The notes under the pieces were generated by a model. It saw nothing but the letters and a program-made list of their open reading frames with translations. It ran no database searches and was not told the origin of the DNA. The position numbers were made by a program, and so were the translations under genes. 64,000 nucleotides of DNA, from contig NC_135567.1 in assembly GCF_964340395.1 (NCBI RefSeq), positions 10,000,484-10,064,483 of the forward strand, given 5' to 3'. This DNA is from Glandiceps talaboti (taxonomy: Eukaryota > Hemichordata > Enteropneusta > Spengelidae). Positions 40,226-55,000 of the stretch are shown here, in pieces (the first letter of the stretch is position 1; every line of letters begins with the position of its first letter).

Positions 40226-43200
40226 GTACGTATATTTCCAGAAGAAAACAAAACGCCATCTGGTCCTTGTTTCTTCTTTTCTTAGCAATTCATCATAATT
40301 TTACACTAACTTAACATCACTTGTGCTTACGTTCCGAAAACTTACTGAAAAAATAGCTGACTGTTCCAAAAGACTTTCCTTAACCCACATTAAATTTATC
40401 ATATTTAAATTCACTTTTGTTCTATTGGAATTGATTTTCAATGGTTTATGATGAATTAGAATCGTTGCTCATTGCCTATTAAAATACAAGAATTAAAACA
40501 ACTAAGATAAAAATTCGTTTTAGCTGGTGTCGATGGCAAACGTTACAAAATTAATAAACCAAGCTAGTTATGTTGTTTAACAACTTCAATTGCCTTGTTT
40601 ACAAATAACCATTTTCATATGTCCTAAGGAATCTCCCGTTTCTGAAACCATAATTTTTTTATTTTGATAAATTTGCTTCCATTTGTCATTGCTTATAAAA
40701 TCGTTCGAGATGGGTTATTCTAAACTGTGTACAAATAGGCAAATTAGCTGTGTCATCAATGTCATCCACATACATAGGAATAATTGATAGGAAATCCTAT
40801 TTACATAAATTGCCTCAGATTCATTAGTATCGATTTATCTTGATAATTCATGTATACATAATGAAAACAAAAGAGAGCTTAGCATACAACCTTGTATTTT
40901 TTTCAATATTGCATATAAACTAAAAAACCTGTAAACAAACTCAACAACAACAACAAAACCATCCGGGAAAAGACCCTTACCATTGCCACACATTTCGATT
41001 GCATGACTGACTTCTTGTACAGATATGGCCTCATTAACATAAGTTGGTGAGTTTTACTCACAATGTGGACAATTGTTACTATGCATTTCTCACTCCTTCA
41101 GTATAGTATAATTGAAACCAAACCATTAATAGATTATCAATAATTGTCATTCACCAGTAAATCCTTTTAACATCAAATACCATTTGTACCAATTATGTTA
41201 TTTGTAAGAAACAAATCTACATTTTTATGAACATGAAAATATTCTCTCTCTAGTGAAAATATGGCACAAAGTTGCTTACTTTATTTCAGTACATATGTAC
41301 AATTGTGTTCGTTGATAAACAGTCAAAAATAAAACCGGTATTTTCAGTGATGGCTATGCAAATGAGATTAATTGAGATAGAATAGATCCAAAAGTCTTTC
41401 ATGTTGTTACACACTTTTTGAACAATGTTTTGTGGGTTCATAAGGTATTTCACTATTTTTTCTCGACCATCGCAAGATCTGAGGCATCCAATAACTATGC
41501 AAATCAGTGCCTTAGCTATCGAATAACTATGCAAATTAGCAAGGTATTTTCAATGTTGATTATGCGAATGACTAAACAACTTTTCGAACTACTTTATGTT
41601 TGTAAATATTGCCGGCGACCACTACGTTACATCATGGTAATATTGTAATATGGAATATACTTTGGTTGATTCTGAACATTAAAACGATTTGTTTAATTTG
41701 AATTATTTTGAACTTTCTGAAAGTGAATTTTATGATCAACAACAAAATAAATCTGACCCGAGGCACGCGCCAGCGACTACGACCACCGATGACATCGTTC
41801 TCAGGACCATCAACCAGCCAGAATGCAGTGAATCAATTCCCACAGTTATGCGGAATGTTTTGAAAACACATATTAGCGGAGGATCTTTCAATTTCACATT
41901 TCATGTCGCCGGAAACAGCTCTGTCAAAGTTCTAGTCAGTGTGTTTACATTATAAAATGCTGCAGACAATCCGTAATCTTTTCCGATACTGATGAAGACT
42001 AACTTTTATAATGTTGTACATTTTGAAAGTTTTTGCTGAATTACTATTATATAGGACACTAAGAATACCACGCTATTGTAATATATCTGTTTCTACTTCT
42101 AAAAAAATCGTGTATGCATTTCTTCTGGTTGGTTTTGTGAATGAATCACAGCGGAGCTCAGCTAGCTAGCGAAGGCAGGTCAACACGTAATTTGCATATC
42201 AATACTTATTGTTGTTGACAACCAATCATCGCTCATAATTTACGTGTCTGACCTCTGCCTGACCTGAATGATATGAGCTGGTGATCTGATACATATTCAT
42301 GCGAATATGTTGTTCGCCCTTCCCACCTGCAGTTTATTGCGTTTTTGGTGTACATATGTAATAATAACAGAACCCCATTGCCTCGCAATGGACGGTAGGG
42401 CATACTGAAGTTATTTTCACTCGTGATTCGGTTTATTCTGCTGTATTTTCCCTACCGTCCATTACGAGGCCATGGAGTTCTGTCATATTATTTATTTCTT
42501 AAATGTGTTAGTAATACCCAATAGAATCTTTTTGCGAGATTACATACACTTAAAAACAAACAAAAGGGACAAACTAGGACAACAGTTAGTAGGCACAGGG
42601 TTCTTTAAAAAATATCCACTTACATGACCAGACTATGATCTTAAGATCTCTTTTAAATATCGATGGGCTCCATCGCGAGCTGTATTATCATTGGAAATTG
42701 CCTCTGAACTCGCAAAATAAAGCTATTTGTAAAAAGCACCAGATGTCACGTATTTTTTAAAGGGTGTGGTTCTCAGTTCGTTAGTTTGTTAGTCAGAACA
42801 AGCAACCGACTGGTTATGTCTGTTTTAAGTTAAGAAAATAGGAGATGAAGACGACATTTGAAGTATTTTGTATTGTGATTTTCGGCATTTTTTAAAGACA
42901 ACATTCGTTGACTGTCAGGAGTTTGACGTTTCTTCTACTGACAGTATGTATATTTCCAGAAGAAAACTAAAACCAATGTATTCTGGTCTATGGTAGCTTC
43001 GTTTCCTGGCAATTGGTTATAATTTTACACTAAATTAATATCACTTGGATTTACCATCACAGAACTGATATCTTACAGTTTGTAAAATTTCATTAAACCT
43101 CATTACATTTATTATATTTAAATTCATTTTTATTCCATCGGAAATACATTTCAATAGTTTATGTTGAATTACAATCCTGACTTTACTTTAGGTTTAGATT

Positions 43201-45996
43201 TAAGTTTATTGAAATCCAGTACAAGGCCTCAGCCCATCTTACAAATCAATTATCCACAATAACTGTAACAGAAATAGGAAATTTACATAAACAGAAAACG
43301 AAATATTTTTGAAAAAAACTATATCTGTATGAATAAACTCTACAGAAACACCTCATGTGTCTACTGTTTCTCACAACTTGAAAGCTTTAAGAAGATATAC
43401 AGACGGCTTTTTAATGGTGGTCTATCTGATCCTAGGATGATATTAAACGGACTAGACTGTAAACGGTTGGATTTGTTCTTCTGTGTGCTTTTTAAAAAAA
43501 GGTTATTCTAAGTTCAACATAAAGTGGACAGATAAATAAAAAAATATATTCATCTTCGAGAACAAGTGTATTGTTAATTTCGTTTTACAATACAAACAAA
43601 ATCTCTGCGAAACACGTTGTTGAAGGTGGCGGCCTAACGCAATGTTCAATTTATGAGTTGAGCAGCGAAACTCAGCTAAACTAACTTTTTGTCTATAATT
43701 TAGTTAATTTAAAGCCACTTTTACAACGTACATATGACTCCAGTAAATAACTTGACCTTAAAACATTCAATATTTTGTCATGAATACCGAAAGAAGTAAG
43801 TCTATACCTCAACAAAACACAATTAATCCTATGAATTGTTTAAGAGAAATCTAAAAAATGCATAAACACGACCTCCTTTAACAGGAATGTACTTTTGAAC
43901 GAAAGATTGAACACAAAAATGTTGGTCACAGTTAAGTAACACATTCGACAACCGGTTTGTGTTTCCATGGAAATAATATTTGACGGGTTTAATGCATGTT
44001 TGAAACTAAACAATGGATTCAGCCGGTCATACCAATTAATCAAAAGATTACTCACAAAAATATTAGCATTTTAGTTGTCCATCAGCTTAAGCCTTGAAAA
44101 TATTATAATTTGTTCACCAATTGAAGTGCTGCTCAATAGTAACTCATTCGACAAATTTGATTTGTTGCTGAACAGTTATATTAAAATGCTCTTCATTTAC
44201 TGAAAACGAAGTAATTTATATCATAATCGACACTTGTTCAGGTAAATATCATTAAATGTCGAGACAATAATAACCCAAAATAATCATAGAATATTAAAAA
44301 TAAATGCGAAGAGTGGGGAAACAACTTTATCATTTTGACAATTTTATAAAGGTGAAAACCATGAATTCTAAATTGTGACTATTGAACTGCAGGGTTCACT
44401 TGAGATGCGGTACTGTAGCGGCGTCACAACGTCGCTCTCGGTGATACGCTACAACCGCTACAGATCGCCGAGTGTAAGCTCCCATTCAAAATATATTCAG
44501 GATCATGAACACAATTTTAAACCGTGTTTTTGTAAGACAATATCCTTCCCCTCTTTGAAAGTCGAACATATCCCATGTCTCTGATTATAACAGCGTCGTT
44601 CTCGCTCAAATTAATACTTCCTCAGTGTTATTTTCAAGTGACGTACTGCATTCTCGACCTTTCAGCTAACATGTTCAATTATGTGGACATGTTGACCAAT
44701 ACCGGGCATGCACCATACAATAGCACGACATCGTAATAGACTGCCGAGTAGGATTCCTGTGATGTGTTTCGGAGTATGTGTTGCCGTTTCGGACTTTACA
44801 TAAAATGAACCGATTCGCGTATTTACGTAGTGAACGTTGGTATTGAAGCAAGTGAATTGACTATTTTTTATGAGAAAACTATGGAAGTATCTGCAGAGAG
44901 ATTTTACCCATCCTTTTTAACATAATGATAACTTTGTTTGGTTTGCAAACCCTGTGAGAGAAAAAAATTAACGAAAATGGCGAGTCACAACAACATAAAA
45001 TATGAACTAGCATGACAAGCACTGTAAACAAAAACAAAACTACAATTACTGCAGCTATATTCACTTCAACTAACACATAATGTTATTTACACCTCTCTGT
45101 GCAGATGACCTTTGTATGATAATACCCAATGAGAGGGAGTTATGCATGATACGAGAAAATGGACTAATGCCTTCGCCGGATTCCTGTCAAAACGTTGACT
45201 GTTGCTTTGACCCTATGAAAGACAAATGCTATAAGAAGTCATCAACACGTAAGTTTCTGAAAGACCTCTTGCATCTTGACGAAAAAGAGCTCTCATCGGC
45301 CAATTTGCAATACTGTGTCTAAGATTGTTAGATTTCTTACCTACCCCTGGGCAAGGGTTCAAACAGTATAGGCTAAACAGTCTATGTCCCAGCATAGTTT
45401 CTGAGGCATTACAAAAGCAGTGATTGTTACTGCGGAGTGGATGACCCATAGTATATCTCTGTTGTAAAATCACACGGGAGAAACTGTCGATGGGAGTATT
45501 TTGGTTAATCTACTAACAGACAATTTTCAAAATGTTTCAACTGTTATATATGTTAAATATATTCAGAGTTAATGAAAATGGAAATTTGGAGGCATTTTCG
45601 TCGAATCAGTGGTTATCAAAAATCTCGGCAATGACCACTTTCCTCCTTACACAAAGGATTTCTGAAATGCTCCAGATTTCTAAAATGCTCCACCCGATCC
45701 TGAAGTGAAGTAGTGTCGCTTGGTAACTGAGAGTACGATTCAAAGGTGTGAAACTGCTGCAACACAAATGCATTCGGTGAGCGTGCGTTCAAAGAGCAGC
45801 ACCAGTCTTATGGAAGAGTATACCAGTTGAACTTCGCTCTTCCTCAACTGTCGATAAATTTGATTCGAGAAAAATATCCAGACACGCCTGTTTGTAAGAG
45901 CTTTCTCTAACTTTTTAGATTGTCTACTATTGTTCCTGTTCAGCACCATAGAACATTACGTCGTATTGGCTTAATTCTATTTCGCTATAAAATGTC

Positions 45997-46034
<38 letters not shown>

Positions 46035-49000
46035 ACAGCTACTAGTAACTTGCTTAATATTTCTATGTGTACAGCAGATGTTATCTTGACCAGGTTTGTC
46101 TATTTCCATGCCTCTATTTTAAAGAGACCACCGTTGTATTCTTCAAAAAAACATTAATAAGATTAATTTTGCTTGTGTAGATTATACTATAGAGTAATAG
46201 CGAGTGCCAGACCAGCAAAGTATTACAACCGAGCGTAATGATTAATGAATTCATGAAGCTGGAACTGTAACATTGAAATGTAACTGTAACATTTTAATGA
46301 ATAGTCATGTGACTCTAGGTTGCCGCTATACTGATTTTCGTGGTCTGGGCCATATTTGAATTAGATCACGTGACAAAATAGAATTTTCATTTTTTCATTT
46401 CACCTGATTTTCAAATCATGATGATTTTGAGGATTGAGAAATAAAACAAAAACAAAAACAAATTAAGTAACAGAAACATGATAAATGACAAATTAGCCAT
46501 TTAATGCAATGAGTTCATCATGTGTTTGTTATAAGTAATACATTGATCGATTGAGATCGATTTATTGATTGATTTATCAATTGAATGATCAATTTTTGTG
46601 AAGCAATACAACTTATCTTGCGTGATATTTTTGATGATTTAAAGCTTTTTTTCTTCTTCTCTGACTACTTTGCTCTCTTCCACTTGTATACAATTCTCTC
46701 TTTATTGACTAAATAAAGACGTCTTGTCCATTCATCTACTCTTATCTAAATTAAAACACTCCTAATATCATAATTAGCATGGATCACTTACCGCGAAAAT
46801 TTGCTTTATGGCTAATCTTCTGGGAAATTAACACATCGGACAAATAGTCGTGACATTTTAAAACTGATGCAAAGCAACGTAATTCATCATTTAATTCCCC
46901 TTCCATGGATCACGTTTCACCAAAGGGAAACAATTTGTCCTACAAAACATTTCTACAATATTGAAAGCACAAGCTAAACTTGCAATTCAAATATTGAAAC
47001 ATGTTTTTTTTTTGTATTTAAAAGATTTTTTTTATTGGAGTAAAAAAGAAGTTATACATAGCAGGTATTTACAATATCTGGATAAAACACAAAATTATTT
47101 CTTTACAGAATTCAAACTTATTTTTCTATTCCCTACTTAATGCTGGGTCTTGGACAATGTGCTTTAGATAACTTCCCCATTTCTTTATGTGTGAGTTGAG
47201 CTTATGCCTCCTATTTGCAATATTATACTCAATTTTCTGTATTGATTGTACATAGTTCTTATATGCTCTAAAGTCCAATGTCTCTTTTTTACATCGACAG
47301 ATGTAGATATATCTCTTGCCAAGCAGTATAAGAAAATTTACAAGACACGATAAAGTTGAATCTCCAAGGATTATTTGCTAGTCTTTTGGTCTACAGTGCA
47401 AATCTAATTTTCTGCCCCATACCATGAAAACACTTTCCCAAAATAACTGTACCTGTTCACACTCACAGAACAAGTGGAGCAGTGTCTCTTCGTCATTCTT
47501 ACAGAATGTACACCGTGGATTGTCAACCTTTGGTGGTTTCATTTTGCACGGTTTAACATTTGTGACTAAAATATTATGTAATATCTTGAATTGAAATTCC
47601 CTAAGTTTTGTTTCTATAGTAATCTTCATTGGCAATTGATATATCGTTTCCCATAAGTCAATTCTCCCCTCAAACACTCATGTAAAGTACCCTTCTGCTC
47701 TTGGTCGAACAAATACATTTTCAAGTATTCTTTGCACAATTATTCTCGTTGTACAGTGGTTCAATGGAAGAGATTCCCTACCAAAATAAAGCTTACCATC
47801 GCAGTATTGAGGACCAAGGAACTCCTTTTATTTTGCACATATTCCCAATCTACCTTTTGTCCATCCTCCCCATATAACTGCTCCACATACCATATAAAAT
47901 ACTGTTTTACCCGCAATTAAAATGTCCCTTGTTATTCCAGATGAGTGTTTTCTTTGCGGATACCTCATTTCCCCTGGGGGGGGGGGGGCATTTCTATGCT
48001 AAGATTAGACCATGCCTTTAACATGCCGTGGAAGAAACCTGGGATTTTTCTGTCTAGCAAATCTACGTCACAATTACATTGCAATAATACCTTCATTCCC
48101 CGACTAACTTTAAAATTCTATGTAAAAATAATTTCAAAGGGTGTTTTATGGTTTCATCACAGTATCTCCTGATCCAGTTAATCCTCACTGCTTTGTACAT
48201 GGCAAATATGTCAGGCATATTAAGTCCCCATCCCTTTTTTCCCCACCATTGTGTGTCTTGCAATCTTGTCGAGTCCTCTCCACAAGAAACTATATAGCAG
48301 TTTGTTTATTTCTTTCAGTCTTGTTTGGGGAATATCAGTTAAGGTCAACATATACTGAATCCTAGAAAGCCCCGTTGTTTTAATAATCTGAATTCTTCCC
48401 AACAGGGTAAGATCTCTGGTTTTCCAAAAGTTAAGGCACTTCTTTAATTTTTCCACTGGACCGACAACCTTTAAGTTGTTGGCCGTGTCTTTGTCGTAAG
48501 ACACATAAATGCCCACTATTTTAATCGGTTCCTTAGGCCACTTAACCCGTAGGGGTGTACTTTTACAGTGTTTCTTTGTCTCCAACCACAATGCTTCTGA
48601 TTTTTCATAATTTAACTTTAATCCTGAAACAATTTTAAACTTATCTAATAGACGGAATAGGTTTTTTGCTGACCTTATATCATGAAGGAAACAGGTCAAA
48701 TCATCGACAAAGGACGCATTTTTGATCTCCTGTTCCCCTATATTTATGCCTTTGATACTGACATTGCCACGTAGTGCAATCAGAAAGTCTCTAAACTTAA
48801 GATGAAGAGAGTTGGAGAGATACAGTCCCCTTGTCTCACTCCCGTAGTTGTACCTTCATCACACTGCTTTGCGTGTTTGTATAAAGTGCTTTCACCCACT
48901 GAATAAAGTCTGCTCCAAAATTAAAAGCCTTGAGTGACTTTAACAGAAACCTCCATTCTAGGCTGTCAAAAGCCTTTTGAAAGTCCACTGTTAATAATAT

Positions 49001-52000
49001 ACCCGGTAAATTCATCTCCTCTGTATATGACACGACACTTTCAATCAGTCTTATAACATCTCCTATATACCTATTGTCAACGAAAGCTGATTGGGTTTCA
49101 TGTATTATCTTTGGAAGTACCTTCTCAACTCTCTTTGCCAAAAACTTAGTCCCAATTTTATAGTCCGTATTGAGTAATGAAACTGGTCTCCAGTTTTTTT
49201 ATATATCTTCTATCTTTTCCCGATTTTTCCAAAAGAATGATTACACACTGTCTTTGTGATGGTTAAAAGTCTCCTTTTCGGAAGCCACTGTTCAATGCCA
49301 TAACCAAATTAGGACCCAGAAATTTCCAGAATTGCTTATAAAACTCTGCCGTCAGTCCATCATTACCTGGTGTTTTATAGGCCATTCAATTCTACCTTTG
49401 CTTCTTCCAAAGTAATTAGCCCCTCACACATATCAGCCTCCTCCTGGGACAGTTTTGGGACACTTAGATTTTGGATAAATAAATTTTCATGCTCTCTATG
49501 ATTCTCTGAAGTAATCTTTGTTGAATACAAGTCATTATAAAACTCTTTAATTTCCTGCCTTATTTCCTCAGGTTTCTTTAGAACTATATTGTTTTTTTGA
49601 TAACAACATTGTGTTGATTTGTGACCTTTGACAGTTTGATTTCTCTAAACTTAGGAAATACTTGTTGTTTTTATCCCCCCGTCCATACCAATTACATCTT
49701 GATCTGATAATACACCCCCAGTTCATACCAATTACATCTTGATCTGATAATACACCCCGAGTTCATACCAATTACATCTTGATCCTATAATACACCCCTC
49801 TGTAACATGGTCCATTTCCGTCTGAAGTTCCTCTCTGAAATTTAGACACTGCTGAGTTATCTCGGGTCCGGGGTCAGTTGTCAACAAATCCTCCATCTCC
49901 TGTATGTTATGTTTATGTTTATCGATCTTTTCTCTTCTTTCCTTAGCTTTCTTTTTACTATACTCCATAGAGACATTTTTAGTTTTAAATTTCATCCAGT
50001 CCCACTCCATCCCAGGGTCAAGGAACTCTGGATTACTTGTCCATTGTGTATGGTTTTCTTCCATTAGTTCAATGTAATCTGAATCTCTCAGGAGACTGTT
50101 ATTAAACTTTCAGTATGATGGGCCTCTTTTCGTCTCTTCCCATTTCATTAACAACACTACAGCCGAGTGGTCCGAACATACCCAGGGTACTGTCGACGCC
50201 CCAGTAATCACTGACTTTAAGTTATCGCTTGTCAGAAAATAGTCAATTCTGCTCATTACCAATTTAAGGTGGAATCGCTTCCATGTGAATGTTTTCTTAT
50301 CTGGGTTCAATAATACTCTCCATATATCAACTAATTCAAAGGTTTCCACTATTTCTCTCATCCCTATGATCGATTGTTTCCATGGACTTGGATTTCCTCC
50401 ATATCTGTCTAATTTAATGCTACATTGTGGTCACCGACCCATACTATACTTGCAAAAGGGTCAGAAACAAAATCCTTTAAAGTGGATAATAAGTCCTTTA
50501 GAAACTTGACATGATTGCATTGATCATTCGGTGCATATGAATTCACCATAATAAAGTGCTTCTCTGCAATATAAGTATCAATAATAATAAATCTACCCTG
50601 TGGGTCTGCAAAGGAAGTTCTAATATTGAAATCTAGATTTCTAAAAATGGTCACCACACCTCTACTCAAGTTTGTACCATGTGAAAATTCCATATGAAGT
50701 TGATTGCCCCAAAACTTGACAGATTCATTTGTACTATGAGTTTCCTGCATCATACTAGATGGCGATAATATTTCAATCTTGAGAAATTGCAATTAATGAC
50801 AAGCAAAATCGAGTAGTTTTGATTATTAGTACACATGGTGGAAGCATTTCCCGTCACCAATTTTCAATAGTAGTATTTATAGTACGCTATGCACATGAAG
50901 TGTGGCGTAGTTGTAGTACACATCCACCGGCCTTGTGTACCGTTGACATTTATTTACACTGTTCACAAATACGGACGAAAGCTAAAGGTCTCACATATTT
51001 TTAGCGAACAAATGTCCCGTTTTGGTCCTTGAGTTCAGAATTGAAAAGTTCTAAATTATCGTCACAGATCAAGAAATCATAGTCAGTTCCTGACAATCGT
51101 ATTCCAATTTTACTATACGTTATCTTCATACAATACCAGTCTAGTTCCTGACGAAATATTCCGATTTTGCCCTACTTTAATAATGTAGGGTGAAATCGGA
51201 ATAGGGTATTCTTCCACATAAGGAGAACATATCTCACACGTTAAATTATGGGCAATACTGTGGTTGAAATAGCAAATTAACTTTTCGTTTTCGTAATATT
51301 TTGCAGAGGTATTGCTCTGCAATTTAATCTGTGGGCCAACGCCAGAAAAAAACCCTCTAGATATAAGAGTTTGTTGTGGAGGTCTGGGGACTACAAAGAA
51401 CTTTGCGTATATATATTATATATATATATATATATACAATATACAAAATATTCTACCATGAAATATTTGCACATAATACATAATGATAAGTTAAATTGAG
51501 ATGCAATACATTCTAATGTCTAATTGAATTAACTTATAATGAATTCTGAGTTTCGGCGAGGTAGAATACAGTCTTCTCAAAATCTCAATTCAGTATGTAA
51601 AGTTTCAATGAAATACTTAGTGGTTGCAGTAAATTCTGGATATAAATTCAATCTATTTTATATTATTGTTCTAAAGTCTTCATTCACCAATCAAGACATT
51701 GAAACTAATATGAACAGATATGCTACTAACAAGAACTTCCAAAATTGCCAAGGATATAATCTACAATTCGAGGAGGCAACTTTGTTGGATGTATGTATGT
51801 ATTCAATTCAATTCAATTCAATTCAATTAAGGTTTATTTGCATAAGCTAGGCCACAGGGGTTTCGTTACATTTCACAGCCTCATAAGCTTCATGGGTTCA
51901 AAGGTTATTTGACAAAAAAAGAGAGAAATTTCATAAATAAGATCACTGTACACATTGGTAACAATACACACACAAAAATATATATTTCTCTATTATTTTG

Positions 52001-55000
52001 TCTTTTCTTAAAGCTTTTGAAAATAAATTTAGCCAGTCCAATGGTTTCATATCTGTCTTTTGTCTGCATAAGTTTAATAAAAGTGTAATAGGTTCTGTTT
52101 TCTAGATGACGGGGTAAAATATATTTGGTTCGTAATTCCTCAGAGTAGGGGCATGTCAAAATTAAATGAAATTCATCATTTACCTCACTTTTAGTGCAAA
52201 ATTTACAAATCCTCTCATTTCTTTCTATATTCAACTGTCTTCCTTTTACACATACCAGTTGACTATCACATGAACATCTAATATGTGCAATAGCTGAAAT
52301 AAGATATTTGTCTGGTAAAACTGTAATGTATTTCTCTGGTTCTAAAAGTGACTTAAAGTTTCTGTAGTGATAAAGTGTTTTATCCTCTTGAATATTAGTA
52401 TGCCATTCCTGGTGTGCTACTTCAATGACTCTAGACATAAATAATGACAAAAAATATTCGTGATTGGCAACCTCTTGAGCCATCCATACATAATTAAAAC
52501 CATATCTTTGCAATAAGTTGCGAACATGACTTGCCCAAGTTATTTTACCTTGTCAGTCCAAATTGTATAACATTTTATAGGCCCTACAGGGAAGCCTTGA
52601 GTTATCCATGTGAATCAAAATTAACCAATATTTAATACAACGTTTAATACAATTAACAAAAAGAGGCATTCTACCACATTCACCCAACACTGCATTACTG
52701 GAGGTATTTGTTCTAACATCAATAAGTTTACGACAATATTTTAACTGCACCCTCTCAATACTCAAGTACTCTTTGTAACCCCAGATTTATGAAGCATAAA
52801 TTAAAATTGGTTTCACCATAGAATCAAAAAAGTTTAAAGTTTAAAGCTAGTGAAAAGTTCACGTCTTTTAGTAAACAGTTTCTTTCTTAGTCCCTCACTC
52901 TTCCGGAGAAATCTTCGTCCACTGTGATATTTGATCCGGCCAGCTTACGTCCGTTTTTCATAATCAATTCTTTGTCCTTCCAAGACACCAGTTTAGCTAC
53001 TATAGGTTTTGAACCACGAACTGTTGCACCATTGTTTATTCTATGAGCTCTCTCTATCTGTATTTCCTTCTCTACCCTGTATGTATGTATGTATGTATGT
53101 AGGGATGTATGTAGGGATGTATGTATGTATACTTAAGCATGTAAACTTGAAGATGAGACACTACGCTTAAGCAGTGGTGTAATAGTCAGTCCAGTTTGAA
53201 CTGCAAACATTTAAAATTAGTTTGAGAAATACTTGTAGTAGACTGTGGTCCATTTATGAGCGAAATGTTCCTTTTCGTTGGAAAATTGCTACATTGTTCA
53301 CGCACACATACTGTTTATACATATCAACCCATAGTGAACTTTTTCTATGAAGCTAGGAGTTTGGGACCACCAATTTCGTATGCTCATATAAAGATTCCTT
53401 TCTGGCATACTATTGGTGTTTCGATCAAGGCTAGCTTAAATTGAACATGAATATACTTGACGACAGAGTAAAGTATATCCTTCAACCACTTATTCAATTC
53501 TAAATTCTATCTGTTTTAGTGTTTTCAAATAAAATTCAAAAAGGCGGCGAAAAAAAAGATTTTAAACAAGTGAGAAAATATATGTATATACTTTCAGCTC
53601 AGTGACATAAGTACCTTTATTATTTTAAGCATTTAACTTTGGGTAGCATATCATTTAAAACAATCAGACAGTGTTAAGTTACCAAATGCTATCATCATTT
53701 TAAATAACTAAGATAGACAGTCCAAACTTGAATTTACGAATTCCAATTGATGTATGCATGTTTCACGCCCACAAAAACAAGATTATCTGAACTGTCTGCA
53801 TATCTTAATAAAAATACATATCCAATGTGTATCTTTCAGTGAGGCCCAATCTCTTAAAATAACTTTTGTTATAATAATGTTAGCGTGTATAACGTGCTTT
53901 CATACTCTGTGCTCAAATCATTTTGCAATCATTAAACCTGACATGGACCTATAGAGGCATAGCGGCTATTTCTATTTCCTCAACACCCTGGAGAGCATAC
54001 AATCCATTACATCCTTGATAAGCGCATATGAGTAAAACATTCACATTGCAACCTTTGTACTATCAGGTCCTAAATTATACAGGTGGGCTGACTGAGGCAG
54101 TCGTAATTCAAATCTTGCCATTCAGAAACAAACTGCAGCGACAGTGTTCGAACCTGCAACCTGTTGATTCCAAACCGGCATCTCTAACCCTTTGCCAACC
54201 ACAAAGTGATATATGGTCATAGTTTTGTCTCTGATATTTTGCAGATCTTTATAATGTAGCTCCGAAATCATCAATCTATACTACCAGTTTATCAAATTTG
54301 CGCAGTTTGATCGATGGTATTTTACAGACGAACACGGAGTATATTGGTATGGATGCCACCATAGAAAGTGCCATTCTACGTTTTCAGGAAATTGACTTCA
54401 AAACAAGAGATATATATCCCCATCACCTGTCTTGGATAGCTTTCGAAACATGCCAAATCAACTACTACCATCCGCTAATTCGTCTCCATTTTTTAAATGC
54501 AATCTTTATTCACAGCATCAGACTGCTAACGGATAGAGATAGCTGTATGTATTCACTTTACATACTTTTTATCCGGATATTTTTTTAAAATATTAATTGA
54601 CTTTGTTGTGTCCATCAGTATATTAAAATAATGATCGTATTTGTAATAGTAGCATAAGCTGTAAAAATTGACATATTGTTTTAGTAAATAAAATGAAATA
54701 AATTAATGTCTAACAAGGTCGCCATTAACTATTATGAAATTAACATTGAGTGTATTTTTATCGATATTGGCATAAACAATTAGTTGTTTGGTTCGGGTTA
54801 TCCGACCCCACCTAGGTTTTCACTGCCGACCGTAAAGCTGTATTCGAGATGAAAATAATAAACCACAAAAATTGCGAAGTTTCACAGAAAATTCTAGATG
54901 CGGAAACTGACACCAACCTTAAGAGAAAAATAAAACTGTTCTTCCAATCTGTAATGGCTGTACATCTAATAGGAAGAAATAAACAACACAGAGACCGTTT

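Larger units (their letters stand above)
38086..43170. repeat. Local triplication around the mosaic gene's first exon
   Basis: Three copies of the exon region (38390-38640, 39940-40320, 42640-43050) share TCATTGGAAATCGCCT and a following TCTGTTAGCC/ATGTCTGTTAAG block. A second block (AACTTTTTGAACAATGTTTT... to about TTAAAAACAAACAAAAGGGA) is at 38640-39880 and 41408-42570, and a third (TTCACCAGTAAA... to GTACAAAGTTG) at 38120-38290 and 41150-41280. In copy 1 the exon is fused directly to the second block, so a deletion or rearrangement followed the duplication. Confidence 0.85.

Noticed and set aside
44407-44463. GC-rich CTGTAGCGG...CCGCTACAG as a structured RNA or tRNA
   Set aside because: Only 9 bp of pairing and no cloverleaf or conserved boxes.
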